Below are positions 17,625 to 25,126 of a stretch of 46,203 bases of DNA, in pieces. The stretch spans positions 1 through 46,203 of IMG/VR virus record IMGVR_UViG_3300026473_000020; one strand, given 5' to 3'. The notes beneath the pieces are model-generated. The model was not told the origin of the DNA and did not search any database. It was given only the letters and a program-made list of their open reading frames with translations. Positions within the stretch are counted from its first letter, which is position 1. Every line of letters begins with the position of its first letter. This DNA is from a virus. A program made the translations under genes and the position numbers.

Positions 17625-19185
17625 TGTATTATACTCCGGACAATTAAGATATGCTGAGGCATGTTCTCGACAAAAAGAATTTTTTAAAAATACTGAGTGT
17701 CGAAATGTTTTTAGTTTATTAGACATCGTACAAGATTCTCATGCAAAAATGGCATTACGATCTTCCTACATGTTTGATGCTGACAAAGATTTTCGATATG
17801 CTTTAAATTATATTACAGAACAATTGAATCCAGAGGTCACTGCTGTATATTCAAAATATCAAATTTCTGAATGGTTTCAAAATGCATATGGGGAAATAGA
17901 TACCTATAAAGTCTATTATATTCAACACTTATATACATTCATCGAAGGATTAAAACAAACTAAAAATGATGTTGTTGTTTCAATAACAACAGATTTAATA
18001 TTAGAAGGAGATTTAAATTCTTTTCTTATTGGAGTAGATTTAGAAACTCCTCAGGTTTATTGTCATTATAAAAATTTATTAATTCCGCATGTTATTATTT
18101 TAAACAATAAGGCAAGAGAAATAATTCTTAATAAAAGCAGTGAGTTTTTATCTACATTTTTTACAACAAATCCTCCAGAAACTTGGTTCAAGGCTGAAAC
18201 ACTTTGGGAAAAACTTTTTGAATATTGTGGAATAAAAATTAAAATATTAAAGACAATACATCAATGTAAGGTAAGACCCACAATGGTTATTACAGATTTA
18301 AAAAAATCTATTAATCAATTGAGTATTATGTTTGAAAATTGGAGAAAGTATAAAGATACCGCAAGTAAACAATCTAAATTTAAATTTGATAAAAAATTAA
18401 TATCAAGGATTGTTGCTTATGGATGTAGTTATACAGCAGGAGATGAATTTTTAGATACTTTATATCGAGCCGATGCGGAAGAAATTAAAAAACGAAACAT
18501 TAGAGAATGGTTTGATCTTAAAGTTAATTTTGATAAAAATTTAATTGCAACCATTAATGAAAAACAAAGAAATATGGCTTGGCCTGCAATCTTAGCAAAT
18601 AGATTATCGATGTTAATTGATAATAGAGCTAAAGCAGGAAATTCATTAGCAAATATAGTTTGGCAAATTGAAAAAGATTTTGCCAACGGAGATATTACTG
18701 AAAAAGATTTAATAATTGTTGGATTAACATCATACGAAAGAAATATATATTTTTCACATAAAGAACCAGTTTCGGTTCTGATGCATATGAGAGAAAATTT
18801 TCCAAAACAATTTCAAAAGTATCAAGGACCAATTGCGGATTTTAATAATTCTATGTTTATGTATTATTTTTATTACTTGTGTCTTTCACGACTAATACAA
18901 TTATCATCAAACCATTTAAAAGGAAGATTGTTAATTGTTCCGTGTATTAACGACGACAATTATAAAAATTTTGATCCTGTGTTAGAAAAATACTTTCAAA
19001 CAGATATTTTAAATTTTAGAGATGAATGTTTAAACAGCGAGTATTTTATTACTGATAAAAATCTTTATGATTTTGTTGAACTGCAAGAGGATGATATTCA
19101 TGCTGGTGGCCATCCAAAACAAATCGTGCATGAAAGATTTGTTGACCACTTACTAGAGATTTTTCCAACTAAAGAAATTTCTTAG
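17614..19185 (+). CDS. Two-domain protein with C-terminal SGNH hydrolase
   Basis: A 523-residue protein. Residues 1-245 (KVDVLYSGQLRYAEACSRQK start, ITTDLILEGD, TNPPETWFKAETLWEKLFEYCG) look like a glycosyltransferase- or capsule-type domain without a clear catalytic motif. From about 262 an SGNH/GDSL-type hydrolase follows: block I RIVAYGCSYTAGDE (Ser272), a GNSLANIV block, and a C-terminal D-x-H-type block (DDIHAGGHPKQIVHERFVDH). SGNH enzymes remove acyl groups from glycans or lipids. It closes the + strand island and meets the - strand genes tail to tail with a 17-base overlap. Two more SGNH proteins lie at 25.7-27.1 kb. Confidence 0.7.
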   Translation: MKVDVLYSGQLRYAEACSRQKEFFKNTECRNVFSLLDIVQDSHAKMALRSSYMFDADKDFRYALNYITEQLNPEVTAVYSKYQISEWFQNAYGEIDTYKVYYIQHLYTFIEGLKQTKNDVVVSITTDLILEGDLNSFLIGVDLETPQVYCHYKNLLIPHVIILNNKAREIILNKSSEFLSTFFTTNPPETWFKAETLWEKLFEYCGIKIKILKTIHQCKVRPTMVITDLKKSINQLSIMFENWRKYKDTASKQSKFKFDKKLISRIVAYGCSYTAGDEFLDTLYRADAEEIKKRNIREWFDLKVNFDKNLIATINEKQRNMAWPAILANRLSMLIDNRAKAGNSLANIVWQIEKDFANGDITEKDLIIVGLTSYERNIYFSHKEPVSVLMHMRENFPKQFQKYQGPIADFNNSMFMYYFYYLCLSRLIQLSSNHLKGRLLIVPCINDDNYKNFDPVLEKYFQTDILNFRDECLNSEYFITDKNLYDFVELQEDDIHAGGHPKQIVHERFVDHLLEIFPTKEIS

Positions 19186-19187
19186 TT
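19167..19187. terminator. Convergent palindrome carrying both stop codons
   Basis: AACTAAAGAAATTTCTTAGTT is a near-perfect inverted repeat with one extra A. It contains the TAG stop of the + strand gene (19183-19185) and, on the other strand, the TAG of the - strand gene (19169-19171), so their last 17 bases overlap. It could fold in both transcripts and slow read-through between the two converging operons. No U tract follows, so a terminator role is only possible. Confidence 0.35.
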
Positions 19188-19474
19188 TCGTCTGAAATGT
19201 CTTGTTTAAGACGTTCTACATCAACTTCAAAATCTATTTTTTTAATAGTGTCGTGATATTCTTGCATTGTTTCTAATAGCTTATCGGCAACTTCTTCTGC
19301 ATCAGAAACAGACAATAACTCTGCAACTTCTATTTTCCAAACTCTGCCATTATCAAATTCTAATTTAATAGCATTAAGATAAGCGACCGGCATGGTGTTC
19401 ATATACATATCCTCGAACACCTCCGGCCACTCTTTGATTAGATGCTTTGGTGGTTTAAAGAGACGCTTAGGCAC
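19169..19474 (-). CDS. Conserved phage protein of unknown function
   Basis: A 101-residue, acidic, mostly helical protein (RLFKPPKHLIKEWPEVFED start; YLNAIKLEFDNGRVWKIEV beta pair; helical C-terminus). It overlaps the upstream gene by 8 bases, so it belongs to the 20.6-19.2 kb unit. The compact alpha/beta pattern is typical of small T4-like accessory proteins. I do not recognise a named family. Its C-terminus shares a palindrome with the convergent gene. Confidence 0.7.
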   Translation of the reverse strand: MPKRLFKPPKHLIKEWPEVFEDMYMNTMPVAYLNAIKLEFDNGRVWKIEVAELLSVSDAEEVADKLLETMQEYHDTIKKIDFEVDVERLKQDISDETKKFL

Positions 19475-20117
19475 TTGCTTCTTCTTTAGCCTTAGTAGTC
19501 TTTTTAACTGGTGGATCTAATTCATCTGCTTGTTTACGTAGTCTTGCAGCTTCTTTATACATAGCATCTGCTTGACTGCGATAACTTTTAGCAAGGTCTT
19601 TATCAGTTAATGCTTCTGTAGTTGATGCTTGTGCTCTTACTGGAGCAGGAACATCTGGATCTACATTAGGAACAGCTTCTGATTTTTGTTGTTTCTTTTT
19701 AAAATCTTGATCTCTTGCTGGTGCGCCGGAAACAAGATTTGATAATTCGTCAACGGTGCAATTTTTTTGTTCTGCGATAAGAACATTTAATTCAGACAAC
19801 ACAATATTGGTGCTAGACGTTGGAGTCATAATAACCATATCAGTTGCAACTTTTTGTAATCTTCCGTCTGCTTGCATAGCTTGAAGCATAGGACGACCAT
19901 CTGGAAACAATCGAGTATGCATGATTTCGCCAAACTCATTTACCTCTTGCCCCTGGTCGCTTTCAAGCAATCCCATCAGAGCATCGTGATAGGAATCAGT
20001 TAAGTTTGCTGTTCCTACTACAAGAGCTGATCCTGAATCGCCCGGTATTGTTCTAAATACGGTGATTACTTTCGCTCCAGTATTTTTCATTCTTCCGATG
20101 TGCTTGATTTGTCTCAT
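19467..20117 (-). CDS. Conserved T4-like marine phage protein, function unknown
   Basis: A 216-residue protein. Residues 1-130 (MRQIKHIGRMKNTGAKVITV, GDSGSALVVGTANLTDSYHD, FPDGRPMLQAMQADGRLQKV, LNVLIAEQKNCTVDELS) are a globular domain I recall as conserved in cyanophage-type T4-like genomes, where its function is unassigned. The C-terminal 85 residues are charged, Ala/Lys-rich and probably a coiled coil (RSQADAMYKEAARLRKQADE). It lies 2 bases after the small acidic gene upstream. No catalytic motif is visible. Confidence 0.78.
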   Translation of the reverse strand: MRQIKHIGRMKNTGAKVITVFRTIPGDSGSALVVGTANLTDSYHDALMGLLESDQGQEVNEFGEIMHTRLFPDGRPMLQAMQADGRLQKVATDMVIMTPTSSTNIVLSELNVLIAEQKNCTVDELSNLVSGAPARDQDFKKKQQKSEAVPNVDPDVPAPVRAQASTTEALTDKDLAKSYRSQADAMYKEAARLRKQADELDPPVKKTTKAKEEASA

Positions 20118-20119
20118 GA

Positions 20120-20350
20120 TTATTGTTCCTTTTTGCTAACAGAATCTAAAAATGTTGAAAGTCTATTATAAACTTTACCAACTGCTTCTAGTTCGTTTGC
20201 TTTAAATGCTCCACGTTGGCTAGCAACGTCGATAATGCTTTTTAGTGCTGTAAGGTCACTAACGTTTAAATCTGCAGAGTTTGCGGCCGGAGCTTCTGGA
20301 GCAGAAGCAGCTGGAGCAGTAGTTTGCAAATCTTTGTTTTCTTCAGTCAT
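20120..20350 (-). CDS. Small Ala/Pro-rich N-terminus, helical protein
   Basis: A 76-residue protein with AAGGAG before the ATG. Residues 8-27 are low-complexity Ala/Pro/Ser; residues 30-75 (LTALKSIIDVASQRGAFKAN, YNRLSTFLDSV) are helical. Such a linker-plus-helix layout suits a small protein-protein adapter. It sits between two conserved unknowns in one unit, 2 bases from each. Function unknown. Confidence 0.7.
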   Translation of the reverse strand: MTEENKDLQTTAPAASAPEAPAANSADLNVSDLTALKSIIDVASQRGAFKANELEAVGKVYNRLSTFLDSVSKKEQ

Positions 20351-20352
20351 TG

Positions 20353-20622
20353 TTATCTCCTTAATTTTGTACAGGCTAATGCAAAGAATGTCATTTCTTT
20401 TTCATCTTCAAATCCAACATACGTTGAAGTTTTTAGATTTCCGTTCTCATCAAAAGACGGTATTTGTTTAATACAATATCTTCCTTTTAATTTAGAACGA
20501 ATCCAATCATCTAATTCGTTATTATAAACATCTCTTTCGCTTAATTTCATTTTTAAAAAATGTGGCGGAATCCTAGTAAGTTTTCTAGTGTTCAAAACGT
20601 CTAACGGATTAAGATCATTCAT
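20353..20622 (-). CDS. Conserved small phage protein
   Basis: An 89-residue protein, first of the 20.6-19.2 kb unit. Segments MNDLNPLDVLNTRKLTRIPP, DDWIRSKLKGRYCIKQIPSF and STYVGFEDEKEMTFFALACT are well ordered, and it is likely globular. A sigma70-like promoter and a late box precede it, the late box only 6 bases before the ATG. No Shine-Dalgarno is visible at that start, so the mRNA may be almost leaderless or the start may be a later Met (residue 25). Function unknown. Confidence 0.68.
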   Translation of the reverse strand: MNDLNPLDVLNTRKLTRIPPHFLKMKLSERDVYNNELDDWIRSKLKGRYCIKQIPSFDENGNLKTSTYVGFEDEKEMTFFALACTKLRR

Positions 20623-20628
20623 ACGTGA

Positions 20629-20636
20629 TATTTATA
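20629..20636 (-). promoter_or_regulatory. T4-type late promoter box (perfect TATAAATA)
   Basis: On the - strand this is an exact TATAAATA, the T4 late -10 box, 6 bases before the ATG at 20622. It lies downstream of a sigma70-like promoter for the same gene, so the unit could be read both early and late. Its closeness to the ATG would give a nearly leaderless late transcript. Confidence 0.6.
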
Positions 20637-20651
20637 GTAGTAGTTTATAAT

Positions 20652-20680
20652 ATTATACAGAATTGAAATGAAAATTTCAA
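20652..20680 (-). promoter_or_regulatory. Sigma70-type early promoter (candidate)
   Basis: Read on the - strand: TTGAAA (20680-20675), 17-base spacer, TATAAT (20657-20652). It lies in the short gap ahead of the 20622 gene and overlaps the stop of the upstream gene. An AT-only inverted repeat with 8-base arms (20662-20681) covers the -35 and spacer. Confidence 0.65.
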
Positions 20681-21069
20681 TCTGCGTTTAATCGTTTGCT
20701 CATAGCTTTTGAATATCCCATTTTCATAACATCGCCGGAAAATAGATAAAGTTCAAATGCTGCTTTTTCGGATAACACCGATAACGTATGTTTTTCAAGA
20801 TACCACGGGGCATGAATAAAGTTATCTAACCAAACTAGTATTTGGGGTGTTATTTTAATTTCTTTGGGAATTTTTATACTATAGGTCTTTATGTCTGCTT
20901 CTTCTTGAATAAATCTAAGACCTTCTTCTGTGAGGCGTAGTCCGCCTTCGTTTTTTGTGCGCAAGTTGTACCACCAACTTGTTTTTAATTGATCAAATGT
21001 GCGGTCGTCTACTTCTTTATTTGCCGCTTTCAAGAACACCGCAGTATAGGTATTCTTGGTATAAGTCAT
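20677..21069 (-). CDS. Unknown phage protein, winged-helix-like
   Basis: A 130-residue protein, ATGA-coupled to the upstream gene. The order LKTSWWYNLRTKNEGGLRLT, EEGLRFIQEEADIKTYSIKI, then two helices (PQILVWLDNFIHAPWYLEKH, SEKAAFELYLFSGDVMKMGY) suggests a compact DNA-binding-like fold, but I recognise no family. It may be a small T4-like accessory regulator; the evidence is only fold impression. Confidence 0.6.
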   Translation of the reverse strand: MTYTKNTYTAVFLKAANKEVDDRTFDQLKTSWWYNLRTKNEGGLRLTEEGLRFIQEEADIKTYSIKIPKEIKITPQILVWLDNFIHAPWYLEKHTLSVLSEKAAFELYLFSGDVMKMGYSKAMSKRLNAD

Positions 21070-21350
21070 TTTATCGGTTCACCTTGTGTTAATTTATATA
21101 CTGCAAAATCTGTTGTTTTAAAAAGTTTGTTTAATTTTTTTGCTAGATTGTGTGCATGGCCTGGATTTGAAAAACTAACCTTTTTGTATTTTGGTCCAGG
21201 ATAGCTAGCCAACAGGCTTCCGCTCTTTAAATTAAAAGGCTGGCCTTTGTAGAATACTGCCCATATAGCTTCACTTTCAAGAATCTGTTCAACCTTGTAG
21301 TTTTCTTTATTGGCATATTCGAGTATTATCTTCGGTTTTGGTCTACTCAT
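21066..21350 (-). CDS. Small basic protein of unknown function
   Basis: A 94-residue, Lys-rich protein (MSRPKPKIILEYANKENYKV, AVFYKGQPFNLKSGSLLASY, FSNPGHAHNLAKKLNKLF). The mix of beta strands with a Lys-rich C-terminal helix suggests nucleic-acid contact, unproven. A GATAAATA box lies 31 bases upstream in the gap after the 21.4-21.6 kb gene, so it may be a late start. Confidence 0.6.
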   Translation of the reverse strand: MSRPKPKIILEYANKENYKVEQILESEAIWAVFYKGQPFNLKSGSLLASYPGPKYKKVSFSNPGHAHNLAKKLNKLFKTTDFAVYKLTQGEPIK

Positions 21351-21380
21351 TATATACGTGTTCCTAATTAACCACGTATA

Positions 21381-21388
21381 TATTTATC
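21381..21388 (-). promoter_or_regulatory. T4-type late promoter box (candidate)
   Basis: GATAAATA followed by TATACG on the - strand, 31 bases before the ATG at 21350. The same GATAAATATAT context occurs at 39590-39597 before the Lys-rich internal protein. Seven of eight bases match the T4 late box. Confidence 0.5.
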
Positions 21389-21392
21389 ACCT

Positions 21393-21641
21393 TTAGAACG
21401 TTCCGCCGTCAAACTTTACATCGATTTGAGTGGTTGATTCTTTAATTTCTTTCAATAAATCGCGAATTTCGGCAACCGTAGAACCTAATTTAGTCGTTAT
21501 AATAGCTAGTTCTTGTACTAGCTCTTTTCCTTCTTGAATAGATATACGTATATCTTTCTGTTGACTTTTTTCTGCTACATTTAATCGTTGAATAAGCCTT
21601 TCAACACTAGGTAATTTATCTGGTATATTATTTGCTGACAT
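21393..21641 (-). CDS. Small coiled-coil protein
   Basis: An 82-residue acidic protein. Residues 10-75 carry regular heptad-like spacing (VERLIQRLNVAEKSQQKDIR, LVQELAIITTKLGSTVAEIR, LLKEIKESTTQI), so it should be a coiled coil, probably an oligomeric adapter. It overlaps the upstream gene by 14 bases. No named family. Confidence 0.65.
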   Translation of the reverse strand: MSANNIPDKLPSVERLIQRLNVAEKSQQKDIRISIQEGKELVQELAIITTKLGSTVAEIRDLLKEIKESTTQIDVKFDGGTF

Positions 21642-22104
21642 TTGATAATACCTGTTTCATTTCCATTTCTGTTTTAAATGGACCTTTAAAATCATATCTT
21701 TGTAAAGTAATCATTTTTGGACAAAATGATTTTACCCAACCTTTATCGAAACGGATGACATAGTATCCGGCACAATATAAACTTTTACTATCTTTACTTT
21801 TTGTGAACAACGGTAGTTTACGTTTGATGTCGAACATAGCATTATGAGGTTCAACACTAGTTGAATAGCCATGAACTTCATTTGGTAATGAACCATTGGC
21901 TTCTTTAACAATTTTAGCAACAAAGAAATCTTTGCCAAATTGTTTCGTCAGGCTTTCTTTATTATCATAAATTTTAATACCTGTTTCATTACTAAGTACA
22001 AATCGCTCGTCTTCAATCTTTCGAAGAGTTGCAAATTTTTCTCCGTCCTTTTCAACAATCCAAAATTTATCTTTAATGATTGGTTTAGCGTGTATCTCTG
22101 TCAT
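21628..22104 (-). CDS. Unknown phage protein; possible N-terminal Zn-finger extension
   Basis: From the ATG at 22104 (GGGAG seven bases upstream) the product has 158 residues: DKFWIVEKDGEKFATLRKIE, FFVAKIVKEANGSLPNEVHG, YCAGYYVIRFDKGWVKSFCP, ending in a helical tail. The same frame is open for 29 more residues up to an ATG at 22191 inside the exonuclease gene. Those residues include a Cys-x5-Cys-x6-Cys-x3-His set (FCQYENTCENKSATCWENH), like a CCCH zinc finger. The upstream start has no ribosome site, but the cysteines are hard to explain otherwise. I give the shorter form and flag the longer one. Function unknown. Confidence 0.65.
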   Translation of the reverse strand: MTEIHAKPIIKDKFWIVEKDGEKFATLRKIEDERFVLSNETGIKIYDNKESLTKQFGKDFFVAKIVKEANGSLPNEVHGYSTSVEPHNAMFDIKRKLPLFTKSKDSKSLYCAGYYVIRFDKGWVKSFCPKMITLQRYDFKGPFKTEMEMKQVLSNVSK

Positions 22105-22147
22105 GTGATTCTCCCAACATGTTGCTGACTTGTTTTCACAAGTATTT

Positions 22148-23158
22148 TCATACTGACAAAACTCTAGTTTCATCATAGTTGTATCTAGCATTTAATGGCT
22201 CCGCATAAGATTGTGCCTGCTCTGCAATTTTTTTCAAATCGTAGAGATGACAAAATTTCATTAATCTAATTCCAACTTGATTAACATTTTTGTTAGCAGT
22301 TGTAGCAGTATTAATTGTTTCTACAATAATTTTTTTAATTTCTTCTGGTTGATAAGACAAATCGATTAGTCGCCGATTTCTCTCATAGTCTTCCAAAACT
22401 CTGTGTTCTTTGCCTTCGTGGTCAGTCCATCTCTGAAGCATGAGATTGTTCCACGCAAATCCTTTGGTTTTACGATCTTCGAACGCTTCAGCAAGACCCA
22501 CTTTTTTGCTTGTGCCTTTAGTACGCACACCTGGATACGCTGAGAAGACATTATCACTGGTATCACCACGCATACATTTTTCAAATAGTTGCCATTCTGG
22601 ATTGGGTGCTGCTTTAGCTTCTTTAGTTTTTTTGTCAACAATGGGCTTACCTTTGTCATCAAAATACCCCTCATGTGTAATAGTCATTTCCATTACACCG
22701 TTATATTGTTTCACATTGGGTGCAATAAGTTGTGCAAAATCGGTATCTGTAGAAATAATAACATGGTTATCATCTGGATGATTTTGAATCCAGCCTGCAA
22801 TTAAATCATCTGCTTCTAATTGCGGATGATGCATAACGGTGCAATTTGTTTTATCTTTAATGAATTCTTTAAAGGTATCAAATGCTTCCCAAAATAGTGT
22901 ATCTTCTTCTTGTTCTTTTTCGCTGTGTGCCGCACGAGCTTCTGCACGATTTCTTTTGTAGGGGGCGTAAAAATCTTTGCGCCAGCTACGACCTTCTAAG
23001 CAGAAAATAACGTGACTGCCGTTAAACTGCTGCCAGGCTTTACGAATTGAATTTAAAGTTATATGAAAAGCCATGCCAAGTTTAATATCAGCATCGCCGT
23101 TGATCACATGCCGTGCGCGAAAAAAAGTATTCGCAGTATCAACTAAAATGTAGGTCAT
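22148..23158 (-). CDS. rnh: 5'-3' exonuclease / RNase H (FEN-PIN family)
   Basis: A 336-residue PIN/FEN nuclease of the T4 RNase H type, which removes RNA primers during lagging-strand synthesis. Visible landmarks: ILVDTANTFFRARH (Asp7), a helical arch, QLEADDLIAGW with paired acids near 120, ISTDTDFAQLI near 140, then MRGDTSDNVFSAYPG, the helix-hairpin-helix entry with D-x-x-D metal ligands, and PGVRTKGTSKKV. It overlaps the next gene by an ATGA. T4 RNase H is shorter (about 305), so the extra length is a loop and C-tail. The role is well supported by motif order and by the polymerase and clamp in the same window. Confidence 0.85.
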   Translation of the reverse strand: MTYILVDTANTFFRARHVINGDADIKLGMAFHITLNSIRKAWQQFNGSHVIFCLEGRSWRKDFYAPYKRNRAEARAAHSEKEQEEDTLFWEAFDTFKEFIKDKTNCTVMHHPQLEADDLIAGWIQNHPDDNHVIISTDTDFAQLIAPNVKQYNGVMEMTITHEGYFDDKGKPIVDKKTKEAKAAPNPEWQLFEKCMRGDTSDNVFSAYPGVRTKGTSKKVGLAEAFEDRKTKGFAWNNLMLQRWTDHEGKEHRVLEDYERNRRLIDLSYQPEEIKKIIVETINTATTANKNVNQVGIRLMKFCHLYDLKKIAEQAQSYAEPLNARYNYDETRVLSV

Positions 23159-23592
23159 TTATTATTTCTTTTTACACTCTGTATGTCCAAAGTCCCTGTT
23201 TGTAAAGGACCACCGTAATCACCGTCAACAACAACATTAGCACATAGTTCACGGAACCAACGATCGACAATTTCTTCGTCCAAATCACCGTCAGCACCAT
23301 AACCTTCTTGCTTTAATTGTAGCACAAAATGTTCATTCCAGTCAAGTTCAAAAAAACCGTTACGAACATTGTCTTTGTTTATATGTGTATTTAACACGCC
23401 TACCCATGGTTCTTTCTTTCGAGTAGCACGATCTTTTGGACTCAATTTAGCCAATTCTTGTTCTTGAGCAATTTCTTTTAGGCTATTTTCGGCTTCTTCT
23501 TTTAATTTGTTAGCCTGTTCAAGTGCTAATCTTGCTTCTTCAATGTTGGCTTCGATTTTATCTAAACCAAATAATTTTTTAATAAATTTCAT
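23155..23592 (-). CDS. Coiled-coil protein between QueE and exonuclease
   Basis: Taken from the ATG that overlaps the queE stop (TAATG), giving 145 residues. An alternative in-frame GTG/ATG 12 bases upstream is less likely. Residues 1-60 begin KFIKKLFGLDKIEANIEEAR then a long charged coiled coil (LALEQANKLKEEAENSLKEI). The C-terminal half contains EPWVGVLNTHINKDNVRNGF, FELDWNEHFVLQLKQEGYGA and FRELCANVVVDGDY. It is ATGA-coupled to the exonuclease, so a replication-linked role is possible. I recognise no family. Confidence 0.65.
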   Translation of the reverse strand: MKFIKKLFGLDKIEANIEEARLALEQANKLKEEAENSLKEIAQEQELAKLSPKDRATRKKEPWVGVLNTHINKDNVRNGFFELDWNEHFVLQLKQEGYGADGDLDEEIVDRWFRELCANVVVDGDYGGPLQTGTLDIQSVKRNNK

Positions 23593-24455
23593 TAAGTTCC
23601 CCACTCATTTTTAAATAATGGTACTTGTAGTCTATCACTATAGCGCAAGCCATTTTTCATCGCTAGTTCAGCGACCCTACGATTATTAAGAGTATAAACA
23701 GACTCCACCCCACCAACTGGCATAAGATATACGGGTCCTGTAAACCCTTCGGCTCTGTAAATGTCTGCTGTTTCAATTGCTTCTTCTGCATCTTCTTCTG
23801 TCGCTACTACAAACTTAAGGTAAGTGTAGCCAACCTCCTCATATTCACATACAATGTCTGGACGAATAGCTTCACTGCGTTCTTCACCGGAACAACTTAG
23901 TTTAGCACTTACACTAAATGTAATTTCTTTATTATATTCTGGATGCGGCATCAACCATTCGATAGAAAGAAATTCTTTAAACTCTGGCGTTAGTTTTTGA
24001 GTACCATTAGTTTCAAAGGTAATCTCTTTTAAACCAGCCATCTTAGGATGGCGCAACAGATCTGGATAAGCACGTTGCCAACCTAGTAACGGCTCGCCGC
24101 CTGTAATGACCAAGTGTTCGTCCTGCCACTGATTAAATGGAAGGATTTCGCAGATACGTTCTGCAATACCATCTGTTGTAAGCATAGGACTAAGATCTTT
24201 AAAACGAGGATCCCAACTAGCGTAACTATCACAGCCTGTGCTAACAAGCGGAAGTTCTTCGTATTTTGTATAAGGTTTTCTTTCGTGCTGGATAGCAATA
24301 TCTTCAACTTCTGCACTTAGTTCGCCCTTTGGCATACCAAAGCCTGCACATTTAAAGTTACAACCAAATGTACGTAAGAAAACAGAAGGCACACCCATAA
24401 AGCGTCCTTCACCTTGAATGCTATAAAATAGCTCTGCGATTTTAATTTTGCTCAT
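23592..24455 (-). CDS. queE: QueE-like 7-carboxy-7-deazaguanine synthase, atypical cluster motif
   Basis: A 287-residue radical SAM protein of the QueE type, which converts 6-carboxytetrahydropterin to CDG, the precursor of preQ0. It has SIQGEGRFMGVPSVFLRTFG (typical N-terminal QueE signature), ITGGEPLLGW (119-126), FETNGTQKLTPEF and KFVVATEEDAEEA. The usual CX3CX2C is not intact: C32 and C36 are present (GCNFKCAGFG) but position 39 is Phe; the next Cys is C75 (STGCDSYASWD). The phage form may use a distal third cysteine. FolE and QueD-like genes downstream support the pathway role. The start has no clear ribosome site and a consensus promoter lies 6 bases before it. Confidence 0.8.
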   Translation of the reverse strand: MSKIKIAELFYSIQGEGRFMGVPSVFLRTFGCNFKCAGFGMPKGELSAEVEDIAIQHERKPYTKYEELPLVSTGCDSYASWDPRFKDLSPMLTTDGIAERICEILPFNQWQDEHLVITGGEPLLGWQRAYPDLLRHPKMAGLKEITFETNGTQKLTPEFKEFLSIEWLMPHPEYNKEITFSVSAKLSCSGEERSEAIRPDIVCEYEEVGYTYLKFVVATEEDAEEAIETADIYRAEGFTGPVYLMPVGGVESVYTLNNRRVAELAMKNGLRYSDRLQVPLFKNEWGT

Positions 24456-24633
24456 TGTTTATTATACCTTTATATATGAAATTTGTCAAGTCCTCTTTGA
24501 CCAAACTCCATGTTCCGTCTTTATTATCAATCCAATTTATAGTATCGCCTTCTTTCCAACCCATCTCATTTAGTAAATCTTGAGGCAATGGTAATATTCC
24601 ATCTTCGTTAATCGTTAATGTCCAACTTTTCAA
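24442..24633 (-). CDS. AbrB/SpoVT-like small DNA-binding protein
   Basis: A 63-residue protein with the swapped-hairpin pattern of AbrB/MazE-type transcription regulators: WTLTINEDGILPLPQDLLNE, then MGWKEGDTINWIDNKDGTWS. The start is TTG at 24633, chosen because GGAG sits seven bases upstream and the family begins just there; no ATG is near. It overlaps dCMP deaminase by 26 bases and queE by 14. Such phage proteins are thought to be small transcription regulators or antitoxin-like relics. No toxin partner lies beside it. Confidence 0.7.
   Translation of the reverse strand: MKSWTLTINEDGILPLPQDLLNEMGWKEGDTINWIDNKDGTWSLVKEDLTNFIYKGIINNEQN
24461..24489 (-). promoter_or_regulatory. Consensus sigma70 promoter before queE
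   Basis: On the - strand: TTGACA (24489-24484), exact 17-base spacer, TATAAT (24466-24461). Both hexamers are perfect consensus. It lies inside the 3' end of the AbrB-like gene, and the ATG of queE begins just 6 bases after the -10, so transcription would start at or next to the start codon. Confidence 0.75.
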
Positions 24634-25126
24634 CTTTTACTCCGGATTTTTCAAGAAATTTAATTCCATCATCATTACGATAAGATTCGCGATAGAAAAC
24701 ACTATTAATCCCGCTTTGATAAATGAGTTTGGCACAATCAAGGCAAGGACTATGAGTAACAAACATAGTAGCATTCGCACCAGACTCAGTACTTTTAGCC
24801 AATTTGGCAATTGCATTTGTTTCTGCATGTAATACCTCGGGTTTAGTTTTTAATCCAAAATGAACGTTACATCCTGCTTCTTCATTCCATTCTTCGTATG
24901 GATATTTAGAAAGAAATTCGTCGGGACTCAGCCATCCGCCTGCTCCGGTGTCATAATCTCTATATTCGCAGTTATTTTCCCAACCAGCCGGCATACCATT
25001 ATAGCCAATACTGATAATTCTATCATCTTTGACTACAATAGCACCAACATGTAATCTTTGTGCATGACTAAGCTCGGAGAATAATTGAGCGGCCTTCATG
25101 TATGCGCTCTTCATTTTTTCTTTCAT
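24608..25126 (-). CDS. cd: dCMP deaminase
   Basis: A 172-residue cytidine/deoxycytidylate deaminase with the zinc site HAETNAIAK (H100, E102 catalytic) and PCLDC (C128, C131). Insert regions GYNGMPAGWENNCEYRD and GLKTKPEVLHAE match the deoxycytidylate family. It converts dCMP to dUMP, feeding thymidylate synthesis in T4-type nucleotide metabolism. Residues 1-35 (SAYMKAAQLFSELSHAQRLH) carry the first helix. A GGGA-type site precedes the ATG at 25126, and the start overlaps the small membrane protein upstream by 59 bases. Thymidylate synthase is not in this window. Confidence 0.92.
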   Translation of the reverse strand: MKEKMKSAYMKAAQLFSELSHAQRLHVGAIVVKDDRIISIGYNGMPAGWENNCEYRDYDTGAGGWLSPDEFLSKYPYEEWNEEAGCNVHFGLKTKPEVLHAETNAIAKLAKSTESGANATMFVTHSPCLDCAKLIYQSGINSVFYRESYRNDDGIKFLEKSGVKVEKLDIND

